From: Heliopora coerulea
Lineage: Eukaryota > Cnidaria > Anthozoa > Scleralcyonacea > Helioporidae
Assembly (NCBI GenBank): GCA_030142905.1
Contig: JASJOG010000053.1
Location: 1,012,501 to 1,076,500 of the forward strand
DNA: 64,000 nucleotides
Direction: 5' to 3'
This document shows, one piece after another, positions 24,901 through 37,500 of this stretch (the stretch's first letter is position 1; every line of letters begins with the position of its first letter). Below the pieces are notes generated by a model, which was given only the letters and a program-made list of their open reading frames with translations, was not told where the DNA came from and did not search any database. A program made the translations under genes and the position numbers.

Positions 24901-25492
24901 TTGAAAATGTCCACTACCTAAGGATCATGTAGTTTATCCAGTTTTGGTATTTGAAAGAGATACACCACTTCATTTTTTTAAGAACTCGAAGTCTCTTGTA
25001 CAGACGAGTTTTGTGGTTGCAAATTTGAAGTGAACGAGCTAAGTACACGAACAGAAAACTATGAAAAATGCGTTTTCAAACAAATTATGCAAAATACGTT
25101 ATCCAAAATTCAACGGATAGCTAAATCTTCAAATATAAGTTCACTTGGGACGAGTTTGTTTGCTTGAAATTGAGCACATAATTCTATTTTCTCATAGACT
25201 GTCTCATGGTGAAACGGCCTATTATGCAAATGTGTTGGTCGTTTTTTTTTTTTCTGACTACAAAAGTGCAACCCTCCACTCATAAGTTGTTTCTTTTTCC
25301 ATTATCACCATTTAGCTATTCGATAAATGCTTAGCAAGTGATACCTCTGGTGATGGCACTGGCTGTGACAACATGACGGCAATCATCGTCTTACTAACCG
25401 ACCCGAAGGACTTTAACCGAAAAACAAAACGTAAACTCAGGGAAGAAGCTGTGGACACTGATAGTTCATCGAAGAAAGCCAGGACCGAGTAG
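15910..25492 (+). CDS. PPM1G: Protein phosphatase PPM1G (PP2C gamma)
   Basis: Eleven exons: 15910-16020, 16969-17038, 17462-17598, 17888-18010, 19066-19168, 19836-20188, 21035-21269, 22124-22214, 22904-22942, 24659-24758, 25316-25492; 512 residues, frame closed. The N-terminus MGAYLSEP matches the family and its Gly2 is a myristoylation-type context. The metal-dependent Ser/Thr phosphatase core is split by an insert: YDGHGG, then a Glu/Asp-rich domain (exons 5-6, runs of D and E), then [36 protein letters not shown] and [10 protein letters not shown], which supply the Mn/Mg-binding Asp residues. The acidic insert is the PPM1G hallmark. The C-terminus is basic (RKTKRKLRE...KKARTE), probably nuclear localisation. 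Known roles in the family are pre-mRNA splicing and histone/damage-response dephosphorylation. The exon 4 donor (GAG|gttggt) is weak. Introns carry several MITEs, including a hAT at 23113-24218. Confidence 0.95.
18546..18652. repeat. Inverted repeat in PPM1G intron
   Basis: The arms GTGTTCTTCCTCCAATTTCTAG and CTAGAAATCGGAGGAAGAACAC face each other around about 55 bp that itself contains GAGTTGAAAAACGAG and CTCGTTTTT-like complementary blocks. A further CTTCCTCCGATTTCTA at about 18737 suggests a dispersed family. No TSD was found. Confidence 0.6.
19981..20160 (+). repeat. GAN-codon repeat coding the acidic stretch of PPM1G
   Basis: Exon 6 contains a purine-rich run of GAA, GAT and GAC codons encoding an almost pure Glu/Asp tract. 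Mixed synonymous codons (GAC/GAT, GAA/GAG) indicate selection on the protein rather than simple slippage. The 115-codon frame on the opposite strand is only its shadow. Confidence 0.75.
20450..20637. mobile_element. Palindromic MITE in PPM1G intron
   Basis: About 188 bp with long imperfect inverted arms. Left: AAATGGTTCATGATTTGGCG then TGCTCCATTGAGTTATGGA. Right, inverted: AAATGGTTTATATTTTGGCG then AGCTCCATTGAGTTATGGA. The arms share about 45 bp; the 90-bp interior is noncoding. Superfamily unclear because no TSD is visible. Confidence 0.6.
21628..21832. mobile_element. Harbinger/PIF-like MITE
   Basis: A 205-bp element with 29-bp near-perfect TIRs (GACCCCGTTCATACGATACC on the left; inverted GACCCCGTTCACACGATACC on the right). 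It is flanked on both sides by TAA, matching the TWA target-site duplication of PIF/Harbinger elements. The interior repeats ACCGTAA and GGTACCGGT motifs and does not code. It lies in the intron between PPM1G exons 7 and 8. Confidence 0.75.
23113..24218 (+). mobile_element. hAT transposon deletion derivative with BED finger and hATC ends
   Basis: A 1106-bp element with TIR TAGGCTGAGGCGGTT (left) and AACCGCCTCAGCCTA (right; one extra A precedes). It is flanked by an exact 8-bp duplication, GAAATCAG, at 23105-23112 and 24219-24226. Subterminal copies of AACCGAAATAACCGAA (left) and their inverse (right) flank the coding part. From 23566 a BED-type zinc finger reads WKFF then [22 protein letters not shown]. 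After a frame change near 23760 comes the hAT dimerisation domain ([32 protein letters not shown]). The catalytic RNase-H-like middle is deleted, so it cannot self-mobilise; movement by a full-length relative is inferred. Confidence 0.92.
24239..24622. mobile_element. Second TIR element, 20 bp downstream of the hAT insertion
   Basis: 384 bp with inverted ends CAGTGTCTGATCTAG (left) and CAGAGTCTGATCTAG (right, reverse complement), 14/15 identical. TCTTAA directly abuts both ends (24233-24238 and 24623-24628). A 6-bp TSD is unusual, and shifting the right end gives a 7/8 match of 8 bp (TATCTTAA/TGTCTTAA), so hAT is possible but not settled. The interior has no coding potential. It lies just upstream of the acceptor of PPM1G exon 10. 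Confidence 0.65.
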
Positions 25493-26209
25493 CCGTCGGT
25501 GGAAAACGATGGCTCGCCCTCTGGCTAACCTGATTGGGTTTACTAAGAACCAGGAGATCTCCCTGGTACATGAATAAATCGAGCAACGAACAAGAGCGAT
25601 TTCAGCTTTCGGCCAAGTAGAGCTAAGACTTGTTGAGCTGCTATACAGAAGAAGGATTACAACAGATAATTTGCTTTTTGGTTTAAATCGAAATCAATTT
25701 CGTAAACTGTTGATATCAACTTTAAAATGTGTACATGATGGGTCTTTATCTCTCTTATCGCTTCTGTTTTGAGCTGTATTGAGTCTTTAATATAGAACTG
25801 GATTTTAGGAGACCAGCGTCGATTTGACAGCGTTTTTGATTTTCAATGGTTTTCGCCAGTTATTATTGGTGAAAAATGGCGCTTTGTATTACTCTGGATC
25901 ACGTTACTTGGTATCGAGATGTTGTCGAGAACATTCCATGGTCATCCTTCACGCAAACACTTACAATCCTGTGTATTCTCTCACTCTGTCTTGATCACAA
26001 AAAGTGCTTGCGTGTACACGCAGACTGCTGCACAAACGCGCGCCTTCGAATGCGCTGACGAGATGTCAGATGAATGACCATGGCGAATCATAAAATGGTA
26101 AGATAAACGTGGCAAGTGGTAATTCTCAAGAGGTCAAGTTTACGCTTTGCTCTCATCACTCGCACCATGTCATCATGAACATATTTTCACGATTGTTTAA
26201 GTCATTTTC

Positions 26210-26790
26210 AGTGTCATCAAGTTCGTCATTGTCATCATCATCATCCTCATCATCTTTACCATCATTATCATCATCGTCATCATCATCATCATCTTTACCG
26301 TCTTTATCATCATCGTCATCATCATCGTCATCTTTACCGTCTTTATCATCATCGTCATCATCATCGTCATTATCATCATCATCATTATCTTCATCATTAT
26401 CATTATCTACATCATCATGATCATCATCATCTTCGTCATCATTATCATCATCATCATTATCATCATCATCATTATCATCATCATCATCTTTATTATCATC
26501 ATCATCATTATCATCATTATCATTATCATCACCATCGTTATCATCATTACCATCATCATTGTCGTCGCCATCCTCATAATCACCATCACAATCATCATCA
26601 TCATTGCGATCATCATCGAAATCATAATTACAATCATCATTACCTTCGTTTTCGTCACCAGTATTCTCATTAACATCATTATCACCATCATAATCCTTAT
26701 TGTCTTTATCACCATCATCATTACCATCATCAGCACGATCATTACCCTAATCATCTCTATCATCAGTGGATTTTTGATCATCATCATTAT
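26210..26790. repeat. Long (ATC/TCA)n microsatellite
   Basis: About 580 bp of imperfect TCA/ATC triplets with interruptions (TCG, TTA, ACC). It is open in several frames on both strands as poly-Ser, poly-Ile or poly-Met artefacts; these are not genes. Confidence 0.95.
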
Positions 26791-27858
26791 CACAGTTTTC
26801 CTCTTCGACTTTTCTCCATTAAATTTTATAGTCCTCTTGTTTTCTTTTGTTCAGTTGGAATTATTGTAATTGACGTGTCGGTGGTTGCTGACTTGTTGTT
26901 TATTTAGTTAAAGATTTCTTAAACCAGACGTCATTACCTGGTTACAATTCAAAGAAAAATTCTGAAACTTCAAAATAGCAAACATGTAAACCAAAGATTC
27001 AAGTTCTGAAAGACAAGATGAATACGCATTGGCAGTACTTCGAATCTTCATTTTTTTTTTAGTTTGTTTCGTCCTATTATTATTTAATTTACTTCATCCT
27101 GCAGTGAAGCAACTCTTCCTGCACTCCTGGACTTTAAACAGCAAGTCTAAAAAATTACTTGCTTTAACCTGGCACACCGCTCCATGACGTAATTCTGCCG
27201 CGTTACAGCACAAACGTGACGTTCACCACGAACAAAATGTACACAACCGCTGAACGCCTGCGGGCCAAACAAGTGGGCGAAGTCGGGCAAGTTTGGACAA
27301 CTTGAAGCGGGAAGCTTGAATTCCGTTGGAATCACGAAATGGCAAGGACACTTTTGGAAAGCTTCCTCTTTTTAATGGAATGAAATAATGAGTTTTACCA
27401 AAATCAGGCAGGATTCCTTCAGCCGAAGAGTTAGTTCTGGTAGGAAAAGCGTATTTGAGACCAGTCCTAAACAAGTAGGTGCTAATTGTGCAGAAGTATC
27501 ACCTAGAATTGGTGTTTGTTGTTGAACATCATTCTGCCCAGATAGGTCTTCTTCTGTTTTAATCTGGCAAGTTCCATGCCAGTTTACTTGGTAAAGGGAG
27601 GCCTCTGTGCAGGAAAAAGTTAACCAGCTTATGAATCAGACAAATTAATTATATTAAAGAGTGAGAATAGCACCGCGCAGTGACGTTTGCTTATTGACTA
27701 CATTCTAATGCCAAACTTTTGTTTCATTTCGCACTGTCATCCCCCACTGAGTTCAATGTGCACTATGATTTTACTTGATATTACCCAATTCTGACATTCT
27801 GAGATATCTTAGGTTATATATACTTGTACCTGAAAGGCAAATACTTTTTATTGTTGTA

Positions 27859-27964
27859 TTAACCCATTAATTAAAGGGCGAGGGCACACTCTATAATTTT
27901 ACTCTGGCTAACACCAGAGGATTTTACTCATCAAGGGGATGAGCCCACTCCCTTAATGAGTTAA
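27859..27964. mobile_element. TTAA-bounded palindromic MITE, copy 1
   Basis: 106 bp from TTAA to TTAA with ends TTAACCCATTAA and inverted TTAACTCATTAA, and a palindromic centre CTCTGGCTAACACCAGAG. TTAA boundaries suggest a piggyBac- or Kolobok-type transposase. Confidence 0.6.
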
Positions 27965-28557
27965 TAATGTTCATGAAAAAATCCTTGATTCTTATTGGCT
28001 TAGAGTAATTCCATTTCAAAATAGTACTAATTTCCACTGAATATCTTATTTGGCAGTGTATCATATTTTTTCATATACACCATTAATTTCTAATAGCATC
28101 AGTGGTTTCTTATTCAATTTGGAAAAACATGCACTCATGAGTTTTTCAAACACCCGAAATAGCACTAAGGGTTTTTGAACTCATTCTACTTTGATCGTCT
28201 GTTAAAAACTTGCTTGTGTATGTTTTTTTCCAAATTATGCTCAAAACCATGCTGTTGCCTACATTTATAAAATAGGCATTTTATAAATATATAGGCATGA
28301 AAGTGCTTTCCAGCCATTGATTCTGCTAAAGATATTTATTCATTACTTTATTCATTGTACATAGATGTTCAAATGTTCATTTTAGATAGAATTTGCTTGG
28401 GAATCTCCTTAAGACAACATATGGCTATATCCAGCATTTAAAATTACAGCAAGTCGTCGAAGTGATGAGAAGATAAGAATTGGTTGCCAGTCATGCTGAA
28501 AAGATTAATTGTTAATGTTAAGATGTTTTGTTCTTTTTATGTGATTAGAACACATTA

Positions 28558-31500
28558 ATGACTCCAGTTGAAGCTACTGTTGCAAAGGATTCTGACCAAA
28601 CTAACTTGGGAAAAGATTCCTTAACCTCAAGGGTCTCAAGAATAAGGGATGCATTTGATTTTCATGGCTCATCTAATGAACATGATGACTCAGTTCCAGA
28701 TAGACAGCCTGTTTGTCCACAGGATATGTTGAAAGGTATTTTGAACCATTCAGATTTGCAGTGCTGACATATTATTTCTCACCTTGCACATTTAACCTAT
28801 AATGACTCATATTTTCACCTTACCTGTTTTTCCAACCTAAATTATTACTTTCTGTTCCTTTTCTTATTGTATTGCCTAATTCTTACTTCATCGTCCCTTT
28901 TTCTTACCTATTTATTTACTGTGCTTTGCTTTACTTCCTTTTGATTTCTTTCTTTTCTATTGCTTTCCTTTCTGTACTTTTTGTTCCTTTTCATTTCCTC
29001 CCATTTCCTTTTGTCTCATCCTTCTCTAATTTTGCTTTCCTCTCCATTTACTTTTTTTTTTAATCTTCCTATTCCTTTTTTGCATTTGCTTTTCTTTCTC
29101 CTTTTTTCTTACTTTCCCATCTACTATCCATTACAGTTTCCCCTCGTTTCACTCATGTGCAACTTTTATCATTAATCTTTTTTTTCCTCCTATCCTTCTC
29201 ACAATCTTTACCAACTATCTTCCTCTTTCTGAGACAGCTACACCCTTCTATTCCTAAATGGACCTCTTCTTCCAATATATTCCTCATCATTTTCCCAGTC
29301 AGCCATGAAATGATTTTCAAACATTAACTTTAAATTTAGGTGTCACTGCCTACATTGAAGTAAGGTCAAATACAGAAAATCGTTTTGAAGGAATTTCAAA
29401 GCAAATGGAAATGTTAGGTGCAAAGGTTAGCTGTAAATGCTCCATTAAAATTAACATACTATGAATCTATCACTTGTTTATTTATCTCTATAGTAAATCT
29501 ACAATTAATCCAGTTATAAACCTGAACAGCTCTAGAGTGATTTTTGGCCAAATGGCTGGTGAAGCTGGGACCTCATAATGACAAAGCTGAAATTGCATCA
29601 TGGGACTGTTTTAGGGATGAGTTCCTGTCTAAGCCCTAAAAACAGCTTCATGGTGCAATCCAAACCTGGTTATTTTCAGGCCTTTGGTTCAACTTTTGAG
29701 TAATTTATTAATTAATTAATTAATTTTTGGTTAATTGGTTTGAAATTCTAAAAGTTTCTTTTCATGGCATTTTGAAATTATGAAACTTTCTCTTCTTCTT
29801 CTCATCATAGCCTGAGGATATAACACTGATCTATTTTTTATTTTTAGATTTGTACAAAGTTCACTTCAGATGTAACTCATGTGGTGAGTTCTATTCAACC
29901 AGTGCTACTTTTTTTTCATAATTGGATTGTCTGCCGACATTGAACAGCAGTAGTCATCACCAGTGGCGTAGCCAGAGAATCTGTGATGCCTGGGCCTGGG
30001 AAGCACACTAATTAGGGGGGTCCGGGGACATGTCCCCCGGAAAATGCTTGAATTTTTGGGTCTCTGAAAAAGTATTTCCTGCATTATGAGGGCGCTATTC
30101 TCGTATTTTAGGCTGCGGCGCCGAGCTGGATTCGAAGGCTTCAATTGGCGTTAAATTCGTACGGATGTTCCAAATCACTTAAACCACGCGATATCTCATT
30201 GATGAGAACAAATTGCGCGAATTTTTAGCGTGGGAGAAAAAATTACGCAAAGAAATTCCATTCGTGGACAAACAAAAAGCCAGTAAAGGGCTGATGTCAG
30301 ATTATTTAAAATTTGTCGTGAATTTTTCAGTTGAATATGCCAAATACGTTTTGGGAAACGCCCATGTTCATAGCTGCGGCCTGGGCCCGGGTTGGTCTGA
30401 CTACTTCCGAACCAGGCGGTATTCTCTTTACGCCCACTTCGAGGTGGCGGATACTTACCGTGAGAGCCTGAGAACTACTCGCGCTCTAGTTATATTATAA
30501 TTCAACATGTCCTCTCACTTACGATTAGGATTAAGGTTAGGATTAGGGTTAGCTGTCGTCTTGACAAAGCAGTGACGGAATAAATTGAAGATAACTGACA
30601 AACACAAAATGGCGATTGTTCAGTGTTATGATAACCGTGTTTTGTTTCAAGGTTTTCAAAGACGGCAAGAACTCAACAAAAGAAAAAGCAATAAAAAAGG
30701 GCGTTCACTTAGTATCCGTGCTGTGGATCGACAGTTGCAAGCATAGTGGAAAACGAGTTTCCGAAGAACTCTTTCCTGTGTCCAGTGGGAACGAAGGCTC
30801 GCCTCTAATGATAGGTCGCTTGAAGAGGTCCAGATCCATGCAGCCCAAGTCTTTTGAGGAAGACGTTAAGCACAGTGCAGGTTCGAAGTAGTGATAACTG
30901 ACCTTTTAAATGATAACATAAGACTATTGTTATCACTAACAGTCCTCACTTTGGTGTCAAGAAGTGCGCCGGGTGAATCAGGATACAAGTGACTCATACG
31001 ACGCAAATGTGTACCTGATCCTTAATCATTTGTCTAAAGCTCTAGCGGGTATCCAATATAAAATAAAGTTTCCTGCCTGATTTAGTAGGTTAGTCAAAGG
31101 TAACATTCTAATTTAAGCCAGATATTCCAAAAATTATTAATAAATTTGTACAAATAAAGCTCCAAAGCTTTTTCTTGCCGTTTTTCAGAGAGAGTGGAGA
31201 AGAGGAAACGCCGTCTTGAACTACTAAAAGCCAGAACGCCTGAAGGTAATAAAAATGTGGGCTGTGTTTTCTGTCTAAAGATGTCCTTAAGTTATAAAAA
31301 GGTTTTCAATTTTCCCCCTGACCAGCGCTAAATACTTTCAGAATTTTGATCAAGTTTCATGCCGATCCCAAACCCGTAATTTCTCTCTAGCTTCAGGCTT
31401 TTTTGAAATTTTCATTGCACTTCTCACTGACACTTTGAATTATATTCTCCAAACATTTTTAGTTTCTTCTTCATTTGGAGAAGTTGAGGATGCGTATAGC

Positions 31501-34500
31501 CCGGTGAGTTATACAAATTACGAAGGCGCTCTGGTCGACATGCACTTAGGCATTCTAGCTGATAAAAATTACGAAGGACAAATACTACCCGCGTACGAGC
31601 ATTTTTGGTTTAAGTTTGTAAACTTCAAAATGACGGGAAAAGTTAAGTAAAAGAAGCAGTAAAGTTACCTAATGACCTCTAAAAAGTCCTTGTCATGCGA
31701 TTCAATGAACTTCTTTCTTCGAAACCTCATTTTGCTTTCTTAAGTTCCTAGCGCGGCCCAGTCTGTCGCCGCACTTAGTTCCACGCACCACGGCGGATTT
31801 CCTGGGAAAAACCATTCACAGCAATCCAACGGAGAGTAAGTGCTATTTTTCATCTTTTATAATCAGTTTGTGACATGCAAAGATCTATAAACTTCACACA
31901 CAGACATCCTTTCGAGCATAACCTGGTGTGACTCTTAAGTTGCCATTCCGCTCATGTTCTGTTTGTGCTGCAAAGCTCACCTAATCTTTCTTTTAGGTTC
32001 TGAAAAGTTTAAACAAATATGCAATGACTCGTCTGAAGAGTCAGACATTGAACACTTAGCCAAAAAGCTTCGATTTGGTATGTAGATCTTTGAACATGTT
32101 TTGAATTATTAGCAACTCTGGCTGAAAAATAGGTGCCCGTATATGGCTGAGAGCTATCTGGGGAATATGATTGGACATCACCCGTTTTATAAGCCTAGAT
32201 TTACTGGGACCTGCTTTCAGCATATAAGGAACTTTTTATCCATTTGATAACGGTTAATTGGAATTTGGAAGACTTCTTTCCTGGAAGACATACTAAGAAA
32301 TCTTCGTTTAGTTTACGTGACTGTTGCTATGATATCAAAAATTGGAAAAGAACCGTTATGTCAGGTTGGATTGTGTCGGGTTTATCATTCTTTTGGTTTT
32401 CAGAAAGTGTCCACAATAAGATGACTACAGGCTCGAGTTTTTTGACAAATGATAAAAGGCAGTGCGGCTCAGATGAACATCCCCAGTTGGAAAATGATAA
32501 GAGGAAGAAGACAAAAAAGCTTCTGTCGCTGAAGCAAAATTCTGCCCCAATCACGAGCCTTCCTGATCCTGTAAAATCACAGTTTACCGACAAGCTAAAA
32601 AAATCATCCGGATCTCTTTTCGATAAAGGTGAGCGTTATAAAATCGCTCTTGAAATACCGTTCAACTGTATACGAACTACTCAAAAGAAGAGCGTTTCTA
32701 TTCAGAGTTCCATGCTGAGTTTTCCAAGTTCGTTCTGAGTTGTAACGGCGTTCTATTTCCTCTACTAAGTGAGAACATGATTGATTTATGGTTGGTTGAC
32801 AAAACATTGTATGAGTGTCGTAGTGTATTCGGTAAACTTTAAGGTTTCTGGAAACATACGTTGGTTTAATATACGAAAGTTACCGATTTGCCTATCTTTC
32901 TGAGAATATGCGCTATCCAGATGGATTAAATAGTCCATTTTCCAAAGATTGATTTTGGAAAGACCTGGGCTTGTTGTCCGACCGGAGAATGTGACCTGTT
33001 TGTTTGATTTTCAGAGAATGTATGCCCGGTGAAAATAAAGAAAAGCAATTCAGCAGACGAGAAAAACGGCGAAGAACAGAAAAATTCCAAGAAAAGAAAG
33101 TGTAATGGAAATGGGTCAACAAAGAAAACTGTAAATTCCGCTTTCTCAGAATCTGGCAAGACTGGTCAGGCGAATATAGACAAGTCTTGCCAAGTGAGGA
33201 CTTCTCTTGAAGATTTCAGGGAAGGAGCGGCGACTGTCAATGGAGATTGTTCGAAAAGGAAGACGAGGGTGGATAAAGATCATGAAAAAACAAATAAAAA
33301 CAGAATGAGAAAGAAGGTAACAAAGATGTGATTGACCTGAGCAGAAAAAGTTAACTAATAGAATATTTAATCCGTTCCTGTCCGAGTCGTCTCCCCTTGA
33401 CAAGTAAAACTGTCTGGCGTTAGCCAGGATAAAATTGAAGTCAGGCATGGATCGGAAGGAGTTAAGCATAATCCTTTGTGCGCAGTAAATTTGCATCTTG
33501 GCGAATCGTACCTACATAGAGTTCCATGGAAAGGGATAAAATTTGGAAAGAAGTAGGTCTTAGCCACTTAATTCATTGTAGTGTGTTGAACGTTATTTAG
33601 GTGTTATTAGAATTAATTTAAGTTTGCAAAGTATTGTTAAATGTACCGCCACCATCTTTTTCGCTACCGTCAATTATGCGCTGACATCAATTGTTAAAAA
33701 CTGTATGAATTGCATCACGAGAAGGTGCGAACGAACAACCCAACCAACCCTTCCGGCCCACAAGTTTGCTAAAAGTTGAGTTTCGTTCATTAAAAGGGTT
33801 ATTTATTGATTTATTTCTATGTTTTTAGAAATCACGATGTTTAGTGATGACTAGTATGCGTTACAGGTAAGAATTACTACACTTTCGACTTATGACATGT
33901 CTTCCGTATCTTATGATAAGAAACATAAATATGGTTTGTAAAACTCAGTTGCTACAAAGGAATGAATGCTTACACTAAACTTTCAGATAGGCTACGTAAC
34001 AATTTATCATCAAACACCTTCCACTAGAATTCTTTATTTTTACGACACTTCGCCTGCCAGTCGGTATATTCAAGTAAAGTTATGAGATACGAAATGTAAC
34101 AGGTTACGAAATCTTTCAGCTTTGTTGAAAGTTTCCGTGTAACCGGCTTGTTATAACCGAAAAAGTAAAATTAGTTGCCGTATTCTGGTTTAAAAATCCA
34201 TGCGATACGTAAGAAGTTTCCGGACGTTTCTGCGGTTACTTCAGCCTTGAGAAAATTCCCAGCTATCTTTTTATTTTAATTATGTGCTTGTAAAGGTCAT
34301 CGTCACTTTTACCCCGAATAAAGTCTGGGAAAACAGCCAAAACGTTGGGAAATTCTACGAATGACATTAATCTATGAAACATCAATTTAAATCCGATAAA
34401 GCACTCCTGTTTGCTTTTTTAAATATTCCTTAACAGAATGTTACAAGAACAGAAACTTTTCATGACAATCGTTCCATATAATGTAACAAGTGTAAGATAA

Positions 34501-37500
34501 TGTAACAAATATAAGATAATGTAGCAATTATCGTAACTTAACCACATTGCAACCAAAGTTATTTGATTGTTTTGTTTCAGCGATCAAGAGATAGTAGTTT
34601 CCGTGGTCAAGAAACTGGGTCGATTCTCTATTCAAGACAACGTGTGTTCTTTCACCTCTCATGTCGTTGCTGGCAATGGACGGCGTACACTAAACGTATT
34701 AAAAGCAATTTCTCGCGGCTGTTGGCTTTTGTCTCTTGAATGGGTAAAGATACGTTAATATTTTTCAGGTTTACTTAGCACAAGGTTTCATTCACCGTTC
34801 AGCCTAATGCGGTAATAACTGACTAATTTTGATTTTATTTTCTTTGCCTCTTTCGCCCCTAACGTGAAAGCTGTTTTTACTCGGGAAAATTTGTCATTTT
34901 TGCTGCTTTGCATATTTGCTAAATGATCCGTTCAGAAATTTAACTAGAAAATGCTGAAACAGTTCAATGCTCTTTACAAATGAAAAGATAATCAGAAACG
35001 AATGGTTAGTTATTTTGATAAGCATGGTTTCTTGGCGTATTTTCTGTTTAGGTTATGAAATCACTGGAGGCAGGTCGCTGGATTGAGGAAGAACCTTACG
35101 AATTATCTGATGATTTCCCGTCTGCTCAAGTTAGTTGATCATTTGCACGTAAAATACAAAAACAACGGAAACTCCAAAAAGTGAAACCATATTTATTTTC
35201 GACTTTTCGACTATCTTGTGGAAACGTCGAAAATAAATATGGTTTCACTTTTTGGAGTTTCCCTTGTTTTGTATCTTATTAAAATACTCATGGGTTTCTG
35301 AAACTATTTCCATGTAAACTCCTCGATAAGTCACCCGTTGGTTCACTTATGTATTGCTTAAACTGAAGAAATGAAAGCGACCTCATGTTCTAACATTTTT
35401 CACATTTTAAATTTAAGATAGTTTAGCTGCGAAGCGCTTTTTTGTTCCTGCAAAATGTGGGCAATCGGAATGAACAATGGTTGCACGTGTCAACCCCTTA
35501 ATATGATAGTTTAATTAAAACTGTCATTAGAGTGTATAACATTCTTGATTTCTTAGTTATGTAGGTTGGAAAGAGCCACAAAGGGTGACAACTACCATTC
35601 GAATCTTCTGGCTAAAGTAGGAGTAATTTACGTTGGTAATGGGACCTCGCCTTCATCAGATGAGATTTTAAATCTCATTTTAATGTCAGGAGGTCATGTA
35701 AGTATGTACTGTACATACAAGGAAGGAAGATGTTTTAGTTCATGAATACACCTCATGAAATGATAACTTCACAATTAACCTACACTGCTGAAGTCAACTG
35801 AAAAATGTTGACTGAGCGGGATTTGAACTCGCACCTTCGGGATACCGGTCCCGCCGCTCTACCTGTTGAGCTATCGAGTCCACAGGGATCGGAGGCGAGT
35901 TTTTATCCAGTTTAAGTGCACGAGATATTCTTGTGAAGTTATCATTTCATAATACCCTGAGGATGATTCTGAAATAGAATACACCTCATTAAAACCACAA
36001 ATTAGTGGGTGTAAACAGTCTGTTCTGTCAGCTGTGGACTACAGGGTTTAAAAACCAGACCTTTGGAAACATTTCTAAGTCATGAAATAGCCTGAAAAAC
36101 TGTCTGAATCATGACTGTGATAAAGTAATTAGTTTAAGCAGAATGGTTTTCTTATTGTGAAACTGAACTTGACTGGATAGTCTGCACACTGTTTTCTCTC
36201 TTTTTTTTTTCTAGGTGTGTCATTCATATAGAAATGCATCAATTTGCATTGGTCAGGTGCCTAAGAAAGTTGAAGCTATCCATGTGTCTGAGAAATGGCT
36301 GCTAGGTAAGAGTTTCCTTTATATTTACATTTAGGAAGGGCTCACGAGAAAGAAGATGGACCACGAGTAACTAAACTTAAGGGGGTTAGGGGACAGCATG
36401 CAAAAGTTACCATAAGGAGTTTCTGTCCATGCTACTCTGATGACTTTGAAATTAATTCAATAATTTATACAAAAACTCAGAAGTTTAGTTAACCCATTTT
36501 GATCAGGGAGGGGGGTCCAGTTTCATTTGCCTGAATATTCAATACTTTCAAAAATTACCCAAATTTAATTTCATACATATTCAAGCCATGTATGGTGTAC
36601 CATCACTTTCTAAGCCCCAATACACAAATTAAATAAACTGGTAACCAAAAGGGATTTTGACCTAGTTTACTTTAACAATTTTGCCCTAATTACTATCTAT
36701 TTTTTGTCCAAATTTTTTTCTCTGTTTTTGCAAACTTTGGGGGATGCCAGATCCCCTACACCACTGCAAAAGTGTAATGTGTGGTTGTCACTGAAGAAAC
36801 TGTGGACCACTTTGTGACCATGTCACTTCAACTTTCCAGAGTGATGGTAGTTTTCATGCTGTAGTCTTGAAACTTTGCAACACGAAAAAAATTGATTAAA
36901 GTTGAATTTTTGTGTCAACCATGAAAAGCTTGCAAAATAAACTGATGCAGTTTACCATAAATATTGTCCTTGCAGTTTAACACCATTAAATCTTTGAGCC
37001 CAGTAAATAGAAATGGCTTCAAAACATGAGTTTTGCATTGTGGCATAAATCATTGACACCTTTTGTTTGGGGGTACCGTAGTAAGCTCAACCAAAACAAA
37101 CTGCACTGTGATAATATAAAAGTAGAATACTGTGTAGAACAAAAAGCAGTGGTGGATCCAGGGTGGGGTCCAAGGGGCCTGTCCCCCCTTTCAGTAAGGT
37201 AATAAGTTAAATTTGTGATAAATTCACTTAGTAACTGTAGAAGTAGGAAAAGAAAACAGCTAAAAGTGTTCATCTTCCAAGTAGTTTATAAAGTGCAAAT
37301 TAAAAGGATTTATTATACATGTATGTATTGTACATTGTATGCATGTATATAGTTGCACATTCTGGTAAATATTATAAATGCACACTTGAATATCTATGTG
37401 GTCACAAAAACAATCTCAAATGACTAAGCATGTGATTTATCTGGAGAAGCTCAGAGCAGAAGAGGAAGTGTTACTGTTTTATTACTACTCCTAGGCTGCC

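Larger units (their letters stand above)
25493..28557. other. Intergenic region PPM1G-MCPH1
   Basis: About 3.1 kb. A PPM1G poly(A) signal AATAAA is at 25573-25578, 81 bp past the stop. It contains the ATC microsatellite (26210-26790) and a TTAA-bounded MITE (27859-27964). The 27147-27474 stretch is more GC-rich and open on the minus strand in two frames, but I do not recognise the product. MCPH1 upstream exons or promoter should lie at its right end. Confidence 0.5.

Noticed and set aside
26109..26869. Long open frames of poly-Ser, poly-Ile and poly-Met on both strands
   Set aside because: They are translations of the ATC microsatellite; no start context, domain or splice structure.
27147..27474. 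Minus-strand frames of 62 and 83 codons in a GC-richer patch
   Set aside because: Overlapping frames with no recognisable domain and no splice partners; may be a repeat.
35809..35883. Functional tRNA gene
   Set aside because: Poor acceptor pairing, 6-base anticodon loop and repeat context; treated as a SINE.
36330..36780. Possible hAT-like end (CCCCTACACCACTG near 36770)
   Set aside because: No matching left terminus or target duplication was found.
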